A model generated the notes under the pieces. The model saw only the letters and a program-made list of their open reading frames with translations, was not told where the DNA came from and did no database searches. DNA of 64,000 nucleotides from Diplocloster modestus (GTDB taxonomy: Bacteria > Bacillota > Clostridia > Lachnospirales > Lachnospiraceae): assembly GCF_019042245.1 (NCBI RefSeq), contig NZ_JAHQCX010000002.1:121782-185781 (forward strand), written 5' to 3'. Of the stretch, positions 7,996 to 17,723 are shown one piece after another. The position numbers were made by a program, and so were the translations under genes. Numbering within the stretch: position 1 is the stretch's first letter; each line of letters begins with the position of its first letter.

Positions 7996-9435
7996 TCATT
8001 CAAGCCAGCGATAAAGTTCCTCATATTTCTTAGCGGAATTATTCCACGAAAAATCTTTGGCCATACCCCGGTCGATGATTTTATTCCACTCACGTTTCTT
8101 ATTATAATAAATATTCTCTGCATACCGGATAATGGACAGCATCTCATGTGCATTATAGTTTGTAAAACTGAATCCTGTTCCGGAATTCCCAAACTCATTG
8201 TATGGCTCTACCGTATCTTTTAAGCCGCCGGTCTCCCGGACTATGGGCACCGTTCCATATCTCAGGCTCATCAGCTGGCTTAAACCGCAGGGTTCAAACA
8301 AGGAAGGCATCAGGAAAGCGTCGCTGGATGCATAGACCTTATGAGACATAGGCTCCGAATAATAGATCTGTGCCGATACCTTTCCGTTATATTTCCAGTC
8401 GTAATGACGGAACATATTCTCGTAACGCTCTTCCCCAGTTCCTAGAATTACCAGTTGGACGTTATCCTGACACAATTCGTCCATAATATAGGCGATCAGA
8501 TCAAACCCCTTTTGATCCGTAAGCCTGGACACCATGCCGATCATCATCTTACCTGGATCCACTTCCAGTCCCAATTCCTGCTGCAACGCTATTTTATTCT
8601 TTACTTTTTCCTTGCGGAAATTCCTGGCATTATACTGTTGCGCTATATAAGTATCTGTTTCAGGATTGTATTCATTGTAATCAATTCCGTTGACGATTCC
8701 TCTTAAAGAGTTTGCTCTGGCGCGCATAAGCCCGTCCAGATGTTCGCCGTAAAACGGCTGTTTTATTTCCTCCGCGTAAGTCTCACTAACCGTAGTAATC
8801 GCATCCGCATAGACGATACCGCCTTTCAGGTAATTCGCATCCCCGTAGGCTTCCAGTTTATCCGGGCTAAAATAATACTTCGGCAGGCCTGTCACATCCT
8901 GAACCGTCTTAATATCCCAAACCCCCTGGAACTTCAGATTATGTATCGTTATGACGGATTTCATATTCCGATAAAACTCCCCATCATGGAAACGATCTTT
9001 TAAATAAACAGGCACCAGACCCGTCTGCCAGTCATGGCAATGGATAATGTCAGGCTGAAACCCGATTACAGGAAGGGCTGACAACGCAGCTTTGGAGAAA
9101 AATGCGAACTTCTCGATATCTTCAAAAATATTTCCGTAGGGTTTTGGCCCTGCCAGGTAATATTCATTGTCGATAAAATAAAACAGAATTCCGTCATATT
9201 CGATCTGCAGGACCCCTACATACTGGCTTCTCCAATTCAAATCCATATAAAAGTGGGTTACATACTGTAACTGGTCCTTGAACTCCTGTTTCATGCACAT
9301 ATATTTTGGAAGGATTACTCTGACATCGAATTCATCTTTATTAAAGCACTTCGGTAAGGATCCTACGACATCGGCCAGCCCTCCTGTCTTGATAAACGGA
9401 ACTCCTTCTGAAGCAATGAATGCCACTTTCTTCAT
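7996..9435 (-). CDS. glgA: glycogen synthase (ADP-glucose, GT5 family)
   Basis: GlgA adds glucose from ADP-glucose to the growing alpha-1,4-glucan chain in the cytoplasm. The 479-residue protein starts M-K-K-V-A-F-I-A-S-E with the ADP-glucose binding motif KTGGLADV at residues 16-23. It continues with the GT5 starch/glycogen synthase catalytic domain and the C-terminal GT1-like domain: SRLTDQKGFDL, and the retaining-transferase block PSLFEPCGLSQLMSLRYGTVPIVRETGGL. A perfect AAGGAGG site lies before ATG 9435; the seven-codon longer frame is rejected. No other glycogen genes are adjacent, so it is a stand-alone gene next to spo0A, which is common in Lachnospiraceae. Confidence 0.95.
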   Translation of the reverse strand: MKKVAFIASEGVPFIKTGGLADVVGSLPKCFNKDEFDVRVILPKYMCMKQEFKDQLQYVTHFYMDLNWRSQYVGVLQIEYDGILFYFIDNEYYLAGPKPYGNIFEDIEKFAFFSKAALSALPVIGFQPDIIHCHDWQTGLVPVYLKDRFHDGEFYRNMKSVITIHNLKFQGVWDIKTVQDVTGLPKYYFSPDKLEAYGDANYLKGGIVYADAITTVSETYAEEIKQPFYGEHLDGLMRARANSLRGIVNGIDYNEYNPETDTYIAQQYNARNFRKEKVKNKIALQQELGLEVDPGKMMIGMVSRLTDQKGFDLIAYIMDELCQDNVQLVILGTGEERYENMFRHYDWKYNGKVSAQIYYSEPMSHKVYASSDAFLMPSLFEPCGLSQLMSLRYGTVPIVRETGGLKDTVEPYNEFGNSGTGFSFTNYNAHEMLSIIRYAENIYYNKKREWNKIIDRGMAKDFSWNNSAKKYEELYRWLE

Positions 9436-9563
9436 ATGCGTATCCTCCTTGATCATAAAACTTTATGTAACTATTATAACGCATTGGCCCCACTAATGAA
9501 AGTGTTATCTTGCTTCCAAATATGTACATCCACAAATTAAATATCTGCTATAAATTTCTGCCG

Positions 9564-10358
9564 CTATCTCGTTTTGTACTCTAACCGGATTTTATCAGCG
9601 ATCAAAGCTACAAATTCTGAGTTGGTGGGCTTTCCTTTTCCATTACTTACCGTATAACCAAATAATTCGTCTATCGTATCCATCTTCCCTCTGCTCCAGG
9701 CCACTTCGATGGCGTGGCGAATCGCCCGTTCCACTCTGCTTGGCGTTGTTTGGTGTTTCTTGGCAATGGTAGGATACAAAACCTTGGTGATCGAATTTAA
9801 CATATCCATATCGTTCACTGACATGATAATGGCATCTCTTAAATATTGATAGCCTTTAATATGAGCAGGTACTCCTATTTCATGAATGATATTGGTAACA
9901 TCGTTTTCCAGATTGTGTTCCATGGATCCGCCTCTGTTCTCATACGCTGTGATCCTTTTGGATTCTGCGAACTTCCGGTTCGATCCGCCCTTAAATCTTT
10001 TAATCCGATTGATTACCACTTCGTTGTCAAATGGTTTCATGATATAAAAATCAGCACCCAGATTAAATGCATCTTCCGTAATTCCCTCCTGCCCAATCGC
10101 CGTGATCATAATAAAAGCAGGTTTCTTGAGATTGGCATCATTTTTCACCTTTTCCATTACGCTTAATCCATCCATCTTAGGCATAATGATATCTAACAGT
10201 ACCACATCCGGTTCTTTGGTTTTAATGATGTCCAGAGCCTCTTCCCCGTTCGTCGCTTTCCCTACTACCTGCAATTCATCATCCTGGCTGATGATTTCGT
10301 CAAGTAACTCCACGATTCTTTCATTATCATCGGCAATTGCAATATTTAATCTGTCCAT
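9564..10358 (-). CDS. spo0A: sporulation master regulator Spo0A
   Basis: Spo0A is the phosphorylation-activated response regulator that commits the cell to sporulation. The 264-residue protein has an N-terminal receiver domain with acidic pocket D10/D11, the phospho-acceptor D56 in VVLLDIIMP, and the conserved lysine in YIMKPF. The Spo0A-specific C-terminal DNA-binding domain contains [21 protein letters not shown] and [20 protein letters not shown]. Its start is preceded by AAGGAGG. It follows spoIVB on the same strand, the classical order in Clostridia and Bacillus. A TGTCGAA box lies upstream, consistent with autoregulation. Confidence 0.98.
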   Translation of the reverse strand: MDRLNIAIADDNERIVELLDEIISQDDELQVVGKATNGEEALDIIKTKEPDVVLLDIIMPKMDGLSVMEKVKNDANLKKPAFIMITAIGQEGITEDAFNLGADFYIMKPFDNEVVINRIKRFKGGSNRKFAESKRITAYENRGGSMEHNLENDVTNIIHEIGVPAHIKGYQYLRDAIIMSVNDMDMLNSITKVLYPTIAKKHQTTPSRVERAIRHAIEVAWSRGKMDTIDELFGYTVSNGKGKPTNSEFVALIADKIRLEYKTR

Positions 10359-10428
10359 AAGATCCTCCTTGGTTTTTATTCGGTTATATGATAAAAGAAT
10401 GTAAAAGTATATTATCTTTTGCAGCAGA

Positions 10429-10460
10429 ACAAACTGTTTGGCGCCAAATTTTGCAGTTTG
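10429..10460. terminator. hairpin between spoIVB and spo0A
   Basis: ACAAACTG and CAGTTTGT bracket an inner 12 bp palindrome TTTGGCGCCAAA (10437-10448). It lies 3' of spoIVB and 5' of spo0A, and could end spoIVB transcription or act as a leader element for spo0A. Confidence 0.45.
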
Positions 10461-10523
10461 TGAGAGCTGTTTTTAATTATATATACAATATATTTCATAA
10501 GCAAGAATATGTTATCGCATGTT

Positions 10524-10530
10524 TTCGACA
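10524..10530 (-). promoter_or_regulatory. 0A box upstream of spo0A
   Basis: The minus strand reads TGTCGAA, the exact Spo0A-binding consensus, about 170 bp upstream of the spo0A start codon. A single 7-mer can occur by chance, but its location fits known autoregulation. Confidence 0.45.
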
Positions 10531-10553
10531 GCATTTTATTTCCATATACAGGA

Positions 10554-11783
10554 TTACTGATTTTCACTCTCCATTTGCAGCATATTTTCGATGAAAATGC
10601 CAAATCCCCTCGAAGAATCTTGAATGAAAACATGGGTAACTGCACCAATAATTTTGTTATTTTGGATGATAGGGCTTCCACTCATCCCCTGGATAATACC
10701 GCCAGTCAGATTTAATAATTCCGGATCCGTGATTTCCAGTACAATTCCTTTATTCACATCGTCTCCGGTCATATTTATCTCTTTGATTTCGACCTGATAA
10801 TCCTTTACCTCGCCGCTGGCACAGCATCGGATCACTGCCGGCCCCAGCTCAATATCCTGTTTCATACAGATATCCATAGGTTCCGCGTTTACTTCCTGTT
10901 TCAACGTATCATTGGCGATTCCGAATATTCCGGCCTCGGTATTGTCCTGAATCTGCCCCCGCACATTTGCATCATTGTAATCAATAAAGCCTGTCATCTC
11001 TCCGGGGCTTCCCTTTTCCCCCTTGATAATGGACAGAATCTTTGTCTCATAGAGTTTTCCGTCATCCATCTCCATTAAAGTACTGGTATCAACATCCGTG
11101 ATACCGTGTCCCAGCGCACCGAATCGACCATTTTCGTCGATAAACGTCAATGTTCCGATCCCCTGCGTATTATCTCTGACCCAGATACCCAACCGGAATT
11201 CTTCTGGTGCTGTCATAACCGGTTTTACCTTTAATTGTATCTCCTCTTCATTTCTCCTGATATTCAGTATCACCTCCTCATTGCCATACTGGTTCACCTT
11301 CTCGATGAGATCCGTTTTGTTATAGATCGGCTCCGAATTCACCGCTTCGATATAATCCCCCGTCTTTACCAGGTGATAAGCCGGCTCATAATTCAGCCCA
11401 TCCATTCCAGTGACTGTTCCGGTACCTATAATTAACACCCCTTTGGTCTCCATATAAATACCAATCGGCGTCCCTCCCGGTATCAGTTTTTGATCCTTTA
11501 CAACTGAAACTTTGACGTCCTTTAAGTCTATGAGACCGAATAACTTACATTTTACGGTATCCTGGCCCGAACTTCCATCCCCAAAAGAAATAGGGTAGTC
11601 TTTATTCAGGTGCAGCTGGTCCTTCGGGATATTTGATTCATTGGATTCCGCTACCAGTTTGATTTCATCCGGAACCGCATTGCGGATTCTCAGATATCCG
11701 AAGATACCAAGCAGCAGGATACCTAATATGGTACATAGAATTAAAATCCGCCGATAAGACGCCTTTTTCGACATTTTCTTCAC
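10554..11783 (-). CDS. spoIVB: SpoIVB peptidase (family S55)
   Basis: SpoIVB is the forespore-secreted serine peptidase that triggers sigma-K activation in the mother cell. The 409-residue protein has an N-terminal membrane anchor (ILILCTILGILLLGIFGYL, residues 13-31), a PDZ domain around residues 105-180 and the S55 peptidase domain. Catalytic His sits in ALGHGITDV and the nucleophile Ser in IQGMSGSPIIQ. A GTG at 11783 and an ATG nine bases downstream are both possible starts; the GTG leaves better spacing from AGAGG. Position directly upstream of spo0A is the standard synteny. Confidence 0.96.
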   Translation of the reverse strand: MKKMSKKASYRRILILCTILGILLLGIFGYLRIRNAVPDEIKLVAESNESNIPKDQLHLNKDYPISFGDGSSGQDTVKCKLFGLIDLKDVKVSVVKDQKLIPGGTPIGIYMETKGVLIIGTGTVTGMDGLNYEPAYHLVKTGDYIEAVNSEPIYNKTDLIEKVNQYGNEEVILNIRRNEEEIQLKVKPVMTAPEEFRLGIWVRDNTQGIGTLTFIDENGRFGALGHGITDVDTSTLMEMDDGKLYETKILSIIKGEKGSPGEMTGFIDYNDANVRGQIQDNTEAGIFGIANDTLKQEVNAEPMDICMKQDIELGPAVIRCCASGEVKDYQVEIKEINMTGDDVNKGIVLEITDPELLNLTGGIIQGMSGSPIIQNNKIIGAVTHVFIQDSSRGFGIFIENMLQMESENQ

Positions 11784-11872
11784 ATCCTTACCTCTTTCTT
11801 TCGAAAAAAAGCAAAAGGAATATAGCTAAGCTATATCCCTCAATTATTATGTGAAGAAATGACGGTTTCACA

Positions 11873-13558
11873 CTAGGATGATTTTGTACCTATTGCCAAT
11901 TCTTTCATTTCCTTTGCGTTTTTGAGCACCGTTTCCGTAATTTCTGCGCCTCCCAGGATTCTTGCCAATTCCTGGACCATCTCGGAATCATTCAGCTTTC
12001 GTATAATGGTAATCGTTTCTTTCTTTTTTACATTTTTTTCGATGGCAAAATGGGCGTCCGCCATGGCGGCGATCTGAGCCAGATGCGTGATGCAGATCAC
12101 CTGATGGCCTTTCGCCACAAACGCCAGTTTTTCCGACACCTTTTGGGCCGTACGGCCGCTGATCCCCGTGTCAATCTCATCGAAGATCAGCGTCTCTGTG
12201 GCATCCTGATCCGCCATCACCGTCTTGATCGCCAGCATGATACGGGAAAGCTCACCGCCTGACGCTACCTGGGCCAAAGGCCGCTCCTTTTCACCTGGGT
12301 TCGTAGAGATCATGAATTCCGCCTCATCACCACCGTTTGCGGTAAAATGTCCAAGCGGGCACACTTCTATATGAAATAAGACATCCAGGAAATTCAGGTC
12401 TTTCAGGGCTGACCGAATCTGCCTGCCCAATTGTCCGGCATATTTTGACCGGAGCACGCTCAGTTGATCCGTTGTCTTTTTTAAAACCGCTTCCGACTGT
12501 TGAAGCTTTTCTGCCAGCTTTTTCCGATACTGTTCATAATCCACTAATTTTTCCAGCTTTTCCTGCTGGGCCGCCTGATATTCCAATATCTGCCTGATGG
12601 TTTGTCCATATTTGGATTTCAGATGGTTGATCGTATCCAGTCTCTCTTCCGTCTTCTGAAAATCTTCCTGGGAAAAGCAAAGTTCCTGCGCATAATCCGA
12701 CAATTCCCGATGAAAATCGTTCAAAAGATTTTCGACATCCTGGAGCTGCATACTTAAGCTTTGGATTTTTCCATCAAAGGCCGCCACAGCATGAAGCTCC
12801 CGTACCGCTCTTCCGATGGTCTCCTGGGCACCAGTTTCCTCCATGGCGCCGGTCAGCCCATCCGCCATGGTCACCGCCTCCAGAATCTTCCTGGCATTTA
12901 CCATCTTCCTATACCGGCTTTCCAGTTCCTCGTCCTCACCGTCTTTTAATGCGGCGTCCTCAATCTCCTGGATCTCAAAATTCAGGAAAGAGATCTCTCT
13001 GGTCCTTTGTTCCTCATCCATTCCGGTGGCATCATAGGTCTCTTTTAACTCGCTGTATGCCGCATACGCTTCCCGGACTTTCACTTTCTGCGGGGAGATT
13101 TCTTTGCTTCCATAATCATCCAGAATCTCCAGATGCTTTTTCTTATATAATAAAGACTGATGTTCGTGCTGCCCGTGGATATTAATCAAAATTTCCGCAA
13201 TTTGTTTTAAGACGCCGGCAGAGACGATTTCTCCGTTTACCTTACCAATGCTGCGCCCATTGACCAGCTTACGGGATAAAATAAAAAGCCCGCCGTCCTC
13301 CGGATACAGATCCAGTTCCTGAAGCTTAATTAAGCTGTCCGGATTGGTCACTTCGAACACCAGCTCCACCAAAGCAGGCTGGTCCGGATCCCGGATCAGA
13401 TTCTTAGCGGCCTGCCCGCCCAAAGCCAGATTAATGGAGCCGATCAAAATCGACTTCCCCGCACCGGTTTCACCCGTTAGTATATTTAATCCTTCGCTAA
13501 AATATACTTCCGCCTCGTCAATCAGCGCCAGATTTTTCACATGCAGACTAACCAGCAT
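11873..13558 (-). CDS. recN: DNA repair protein RecN
   Basis: RecN is an SMC-like ATPase that acts early at double-strand breaks. The 561-residue protein begins MLVSLHVKNLALIDEAEV and has Walker A GETGAGKSIL (K35), a long central coiled coil (about residues 160-360), the ABC signature VASGGELSRIMLAIK, and Walker B TLIFDEIDTGISG. The ATG at 13558 lies eight bases from GAGGAG; a GTG three codons upstream is less well placed. It lies 52 bp downstream of argR and 89 bp upstream of spoIVB, inside the conserved xse-dxs-argR-recN-spoIVB run. Confidence 0.96.
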   Translation of the reverse strand: MLVSLHVKNLALIDEAEVYFSEGLNILTGETGAGKSILIGSINLALGGQAAKNLIRDPDQPALVELVFEVTNPDSLIKLQELDLYPEDGGLFILSRKLVNGRSIGKVNGEIVSAGVLKQIAEILINIHGQHEHQSLLYKKKHLEILDDYGSKEISPQKVKVREAYAAYSELKETYDATGMDEEQRTREISFLNFEIQEIEDAALKDGEDEELESRYRKMVNARKILEAVTMADGLTGAMEETGAQETIGRAVRELHAVAAFDGKIQSLSMQLQDVENLLNDFHRELSDYAQELCFSQEDFQKTEERLDTINHLKSKYGQTIRQILEYQAAQQEKLEKLVDYEQYRKKLAEKLQQSEAVLKKTTDQLSVLRSKYAGQLGRQIRSALKDLNFLDVLFHIEVCPLGHFTANGGDEAEFMISTNPGEKERPLAQVASGGELSRIMLAIKTVMADQDATETLIFDEIDTGISGRTAQKVSEKLAFVAKGHQVICITHLAQIAAMADAHFAIEKNVKKKETITIIRKLNDSEMVQELARILGGAEITETVLKNAKEMKELAIGTKSS

Positions 13559-13610
13559 TTCGTTCACTCCTCAACGCGTTTGCATTGTTTGTTTTCTTCA
13601 TTTGTGTCCG

Positions 13611-14066
13611 TTAATTATTTCCCAGTATTTTACGGATCCGTTCCATAGCCACCAGAGTATCGTCAACGCTTCGGACCGCGCACATAATCGTGTCGTCCCC
13701 CGCGATACAGCCGACAATTTCCGACCAGTGCATGGCATCCAGCGCGGCCGCCACCGCCATAGCCATCCCGGATACGGTCTTGATCACCAGAATGTTCTGT
13801 GCCATATCCATGGACAGAAAACCATCCCTCAATACGCGGACATATTTTTCGTTGGTTACATCATCCCGTTCCTGATAGACCATATATTTTTGCCGGCCAT
13901 CCTCCGCCGCCATCTTGGTCAGCTTCAGTTCCCGGATGTCCCTGGATACCGTGGCCTGGGTGACCTGATAACCGGCCTCCTGCAGCCGTGCCGCCAGCTC
14001 TTCCTGGGTTTCTATGGAATATTTGGATATCAATTCGATGATTTTCGCATGACGCTGTGTCTTCAA
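13611..14066 (-). CDS. argR: arginine repressor ArgR
   Basis: ArgR is the hexameric arginine-sensing repressor. The 151-residue protein has an N-terminal winged helix (HAKIIELISKYSIETQEELAARLQEAGYQVTQ with the recognition helix TVSRDIRELKL) and a C-terminal oligomerisation and arginine-binding domain including the IAGDDTIMCAV block. The start codon is TTG at 14064-14066, preceded by an optimal AGGAGG. It lies between nadK and recN; the ahrC-recN neighbourhood is a classic in Firmicutes. No arginine biosynthetic genes are in the window. Confidence 0.95.
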   Translation of the reverse strand: MKTQRHAKIIELISKYSIETQEELAARLQEAGYQVTQATVSRDIRELKLTKMAAEDGRQKYMVYQERDDVTNEKYVRVLRDGFLSMDMAQNILVIKTVSGMAMAVAAALDAMHWSEIVGCIAGDDTIMCAVRSVDDTLVAMERIRKILGNN

Positions 14067-14081
14067 GATATTCTCCTCCTG

Positions 14082-14930
14082 CTATCTGCCTGGCTGATCT
14101 GCACCCATCTTCCGCCGCAATACTTCCAGAAAGCTGCGCTTGCTCAATTTTACAATCTTTGTTTTACGCAATGCCTGATGAATGATGATCCGGTCACCGG
14201 TTACGATATGAATCGGATTCTCCCCGTCAAACGCAGCCTCAGCGGCTTCCTCATCTCTCTTCCGGCCTTCTCCCAGCTCGATGGTGATCTCATCATTGGC
14301 GGACAGGATGATACTCCTGGTATTCAGCGTGTGCGGACAGATGGGAGTGATCATGATCAGTGAAGCTTTCGGATCTACGATGGGACCGCCTGCGGACAGG
14401 GAGTATCCCGTGGATCCCGTGGGTGTGGATACGATGATCCCATCTGCGCTGTACGAATTCAGAAATGATCCGTTCACATAGATGTGATAGCTTAAAATGC
14501 GCAGGGACCCCGTCCGGTTAATGGCGATATCATTTAACGCCAGATCAGAGCCCGCCTTGTGTGTTCCATGATACACTGATCCCCGCAGCATCATGCGCTC
14601 CTCGATCTCATAATTGCCTTCCAGCAGCAGTTTAAGCGACGGGATCAGAGATTTTTGTTCCACCTCCGTCAGATAACCCAGGGTTCCCAGATTCACCCCC
14701 AGAAGCGGAATCTCCTGTTCCACTGCCGCCCGTGCGGCCTGGATCATGGTTCCATCCCCTCCCAGGACAATCATACACTGTACATCTTCCGGAAGGACCA
14801 TACCGTCCGTCAACGGTTCGGTACGGATGACGGCTCCTTTGCCATTGGCCTCCAGATAATCCCGTATCTGCCCGGTGACCTTTAAGTCCCGGTCTTTCAT
14901 ACTGTTCGTCAATATGTAAAACTTGTCCAT
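14082..14930 (-). CDS. nadK: NAD kinase
   Basis: NadK phosphorylates NAD to NADP in the cytoplasm. The 282-residue protein has the family motifs VLGGDGTMIQAA (nucleotide phosphate binding), LALNDIAINR (adenine side) and SADGIIVSTPTGSTGYSLSAGGPIVDP. The frame can be extended to a GTG at 14942, but ATG 14930 is eight bases after AGGTGG, so it is chosen. It sits between tlyA and argR with short gaps and is probably co-transcribed with them. Confidence 0.95.
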   Translation of the reverse strand: MDKFYILTNSMKDRDLKVTGQIRDYLEANGKGAVIRTEPLTDGMVLPEDVQCMIVLGGDGTMIQAARAAVEQEIPLLGVNLGTLGYLTEVEQKSLIPSLKLLLEGNYEIEERMMLRGSVYHGTHKAGSDLALNDIAINRTGSLRILSYHIYVNGSFLNSYSADGIIVSTPTGSTGYSLSAGGPIVDPKASLIMITPICPHTLNTRSIILSANDEITIELGEGRKRDEEAAEAAFDGENPIHIVTGDRIIIHQALRKTKIVKLSKRSFLEVLRRKMGADQPGR

Positions 14931-14978
14931 ATCTTCGTCCACCTAAATTTTATTTTCTCCATGATCGGGCCAATAATT

Positions 14979-15839
14979 TTATTTGCCGCCCGGGACATCC
15001 AACTGCTGATGCGCCCGCGCAACCACGTCTGCCGGACGAACCCGGCAAGGCGCCGCCTGCTTATCTTCCGCCCTTACCTCGCCTGATGCCGGCTGTCCAT
15101 CTTCCGGCCTCTTTTGCAGATACAGCAGGTATTCTATATTTCCTTCCGGTCCTTTGATCGGAGAAAAGTCCAGATTCCGTACGCAAAATCCATTTTCCAT
15201 AGCAAAAGTAATCACTTTTTCAATCACTTCCAGATGCACGGCTGCATCCCGTACCACACCTTTTTTCCCAACCTTTTCCCGTCCTGCTTCAAACTGCGGC
15301 TTGATCAGGCAGACAACGGAACCATCCGGGGTAAGAAGTTCCCGGACCGGAATCAGTACCTTGGTCAGCGAAATAAAAGAAACATCGATGGAGGAAAAGC
15401 CAACAGGCTCTCCTATATCCTCCGGCTTCACATAGCGGATATTTGTCTTTTCCATACAGACCACCCGCTCATCCTGCCGAAGTTTCCAGTCCAGCTGCCC
15501 GTGTCCTACGTCCACCGCATAGACTTTAACTGCTCCATTTTGAAGCATGCAGTCGGTGAATCCCCCCGTTGAGGATCCGACGTCCATGCAGATCTTCCCT
15601 TCTATCTCCACGCCAAAGCAGTCCATGGCCTTCTCTAACTTCAGGCCGCCTCTGCTCACATAGGGCAGCGCAGTCCCCCGTACTTCTATCTTTACCTTTG
15701 TCTCATCAAACATCGTTCCGGCTTTATCTTCCCTCTGCCCGTTGACAAATACATCTCCGGACATGATGACCGCTTTGGCCTTTTCACGGGAAGACGCCAG
15801 GTTCTGTCTGACCAGTAAAACATCCAGTCTCTCTTTCAT
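14979..15839 (-). CDS. tlyA: TlyA-family rRNA (cytidine-2'-O)-methyltransferase
   Basis: The 286-residue protein combines an N-terminal S4 RNA-binding domain (RLDVLLVRQNLASSREKAKAVIMSGDVFVNG) with an FtsJ-like methyltransferase domain whose SAM loop is DVGSSTGGFTDCML. TlyA enzymes methylate ribose of 16S or 23S rRNA cytidines, and many Firmicutes copies are listed as hemolysin-related for historical reasons. The C-terminal 40 residues (Ala/Arg-rich, after KRPEDG) are not conserved. The start has a GAGGAT site only two bases away, so initiation may be helped by coupling to dxs, which ends seven bases upstream. Confidence 0.93.
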   Translation of the reverse strand: MKERLDVLLVRQNLASSREKAKAVIMSGDVFVNGQREDKAGTMFDETKVKIEVRGTALPYVSRGGLKLEKAMDCFGVEIEGKICMDVGSSTGGFTDCMLQNGAVKVYAVDVGHGQLDWKLRQDERVVCMEKTNIRYVKPEDIGEPVGFSSIDVSFISLTKVLIPVRELLTPDGSVVCLIKPQFEAGREKVGKKGVVRDAAVHLEVIEKVITFAMENGFCVRNLDFSPIKGPEGNIEYLLYLQKRPEDGQPASGEVRAEDKQAAPCRVRPADVVARAHQQLDVPGGK

Positions 15840-15846
15840 TTATCCT

Positions 15847-17712
15847 CTATAGCCCCACATATTCCGACAAAATTTTCTTAAATAAAGTCTCCTGGTCAAT
15901 CCCTGATTCCCTCTTCAGAATGTCCACATTGCCGTGCTCCACATACTCATCCGGAAGCGCGGTAATCAGCACGCTGGTATTCAGATGCTCACTGTTGACC
16001 AGATCCAGGACCCGTTCACCGAAGCCTCCGCTTTTTACATTTTCCTCCAGAGTCACCAGCAGCTTGTGATCTGCGGATATCTCTCTTACCATCTGCTCAT
16101 CCAGCGGTTTTACAAAGCGGGCATTGACCAGGGAACAATTATAGCCGATGTCCTTGATCCGTTCTCTGAGGACAAGCGCCGTCTCCACCATGTTACCGAC
16201 GGCCAGCAGTGCAATGTCCGATTCCTCGAAAAGTATCTCGCTTTTTCCGTATTCAATCGGATGCCGGTATTCCCTCAGCCCGTCATAGGCTGTCCCCCGG
16301 GGGTATCGAAGCGCAATGGGCCTGTCATAATTCACCGCGAATTTCATCATATCGGACAGCTCCCACTTATTTTTGGGAGCCATAATTGTCATATTAGGAA
16401 TGCTGGACAGATAGGAAAGGTCGAAAATCCCCTGATGCGTCTCCCCGTCGCTTCCCACCACTCCCGCACGGTCGACGGCAAAGACCACGTGCAGATTCTG
16501 GATACATACATCATGCAGAATCTGATCATAGGCCCGCTGTAAAAATGAAGAATATACGGCGACCACTGGTTTCAAACCTGCCGCGGCCAGACCAGCCGCA
16601 AAAGTAACCGCATGCTCCTCCGCGATCCCCACGTCAAAAAAACGGTCGGGGAACATATTGCGGAACCTCTTTAATCCTGTCCCGTCCGGCATAGCTGCCG
16701 TTACCGCCACGACCAACTCATCCCGGTCACCCAGTTTTCGCATGACGGTGGAAAATACATCGGTCCAGTTCGATTTGGTGCGTTTATTGGTCGGCAGACC
16801 TGTCTTGATATCAAAGGGCTCCGCCCCGTGAAACCTAGCCGGATGCCGCTCAGCAGGGGCATACCCCTTGCCCTTTTTCGTGATCACGTGCACCAGGACT
16901 CCGTTTTCCAGTTTTTCCGCCTCGTGGAAAATCTTCACCATCTGCTCCACATTGTGTCCGTCCACAGGCCCCAGATAAGTGATTCCCATCTCTTCAAAGA
17001 ACATTCCTGGAATGATCAGCTGCTTCAGGCCGCTCTTGGTCTTGCGGATCTGCTCGATCATCTTATCCCCGTATACCGGAATCTTTGACAGGGAATTATA
17101 GACCCCGGTCTTTAAGCCCGTGTAGGCGTCTGCCGTCCGAAGCTCGCTTAAGTAGGTGGACATTCCCCCTACATTCTCAGAGATCGACATATTGTTGTCA
17201 TTGAGAACAATGATAAAATTGCTTTCCAGACGGGAAGCATTATTCAGAGCCTCATAGGCCATACCGCCTGTCAGAGCGCCGTCCCCGATCACCGATATCA
17301 CCTTATTGTAGCCTCCCAGCAGTTCCCTGGCCTGTACCAGGCCCAGCCCCGCCGAGATGGAGGTAGAGCTGTGTCCGGTGTTAAAACAGTCACAGGGGCT
17401 CTCCCTTCGTTTCGGGAACCCGCTCATTCCTCCGTACTTGCGCAGCTCATCGAAGCCTTCCCGGCGTCCGGTCAGCAGTTTATGTGTGTAGGCCTGATGC
17501 CCCACATCCCAGACGATCTTGTCCTCCGGCAGCTCAAAGGCCAGGTGAAGAGCCATCGTCAGCTCCACCACCCCCAGATTGGATGCCAGATGTCCTCCGG
17601 TCGTACTGATCTTGTCAATCAGGAACCTGCGGATCTCTTCTGCCAGCAGCGGCAGATTCTTTTCTTCTATTTTTTTAATATCATTGGGTTGGTTGATTCT
17701 TTCCAGATACAT
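15847..17712 (-). CDS. dxs: 1-deoxy-D-xylulose-5-phosphate synthase
   Basis: Dxs condenses pyruvate and glyceraldehyde-3-phosphate in the first step of the MEP isoprenoid pathway and needs thiamine diphosphate. The 621-residue protein shows the ThDP motif GDGALTGGMAYEALNNA, the HSSTSISAGLG block, and the transketolase-type pyrimidine-binding domain (DVGIAEEHAVTFAAGLA) followed by the C-terminal domain. ATG 17712 is eight bases from AGGAG; a GTG two codons upstream is rejected. It lies 11 bp after ispA, giving two isoprenoid genes in tandem. Confidence 0.97.
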   Translation of the reverse strand: MYLERINQPNDIKKIEEKNLPLLAEEIRRFLIDKISTTGGHLASNLGVVELTMALHLAFELPEDKIVWDVGHQAYTHKLLTGRREGFDELRKYGGMSGFPKRRESPCDCFNTGHSSTSISAGLGLVQARELLGGYNKVISVIGDGALTGGMAYEALNNASRLESNFIIVLNDNNMSISENVGGMSTYLSELRTADAYTGLKTGVYNSLSKIPVYGDKMIEQIRKTKSGLKQLIIPGMFFEEMGITYLGPVDGHNVEQMVKIFHEAEKLENGVLVHVITKKGKGYAPAERHPARFHGAEPFDIKTGLPTNKRTKSNWTDVFSTVMRKLGDRDELVVAVTAAMPDGTGLKRFRNMFPDRFFDVGIAEEHAVTFAAGLAAAGLKPVVAVYSSFLQRAYDQILHDVCIQNLHVVFAVDRAGVVGSDGETHQGIFDLSYLSSIPNMTIMAPKNKWELSDMMKFAVNYDRPIALRYPRGTAYDGLREYRHPIEYGKSEILFEESDIALLAVGNMVETALVLRERIKDIGYNCSLVNARFVKPLDEQMVREISADHKLLVTLEENVKSGGFGERVLDLVNSEHLNTSVLITALPDEYVEHGNVDILKRESGIDQETLFKKILSEYVGL

Positions 17713-17723
17713 GAGCACCGCTC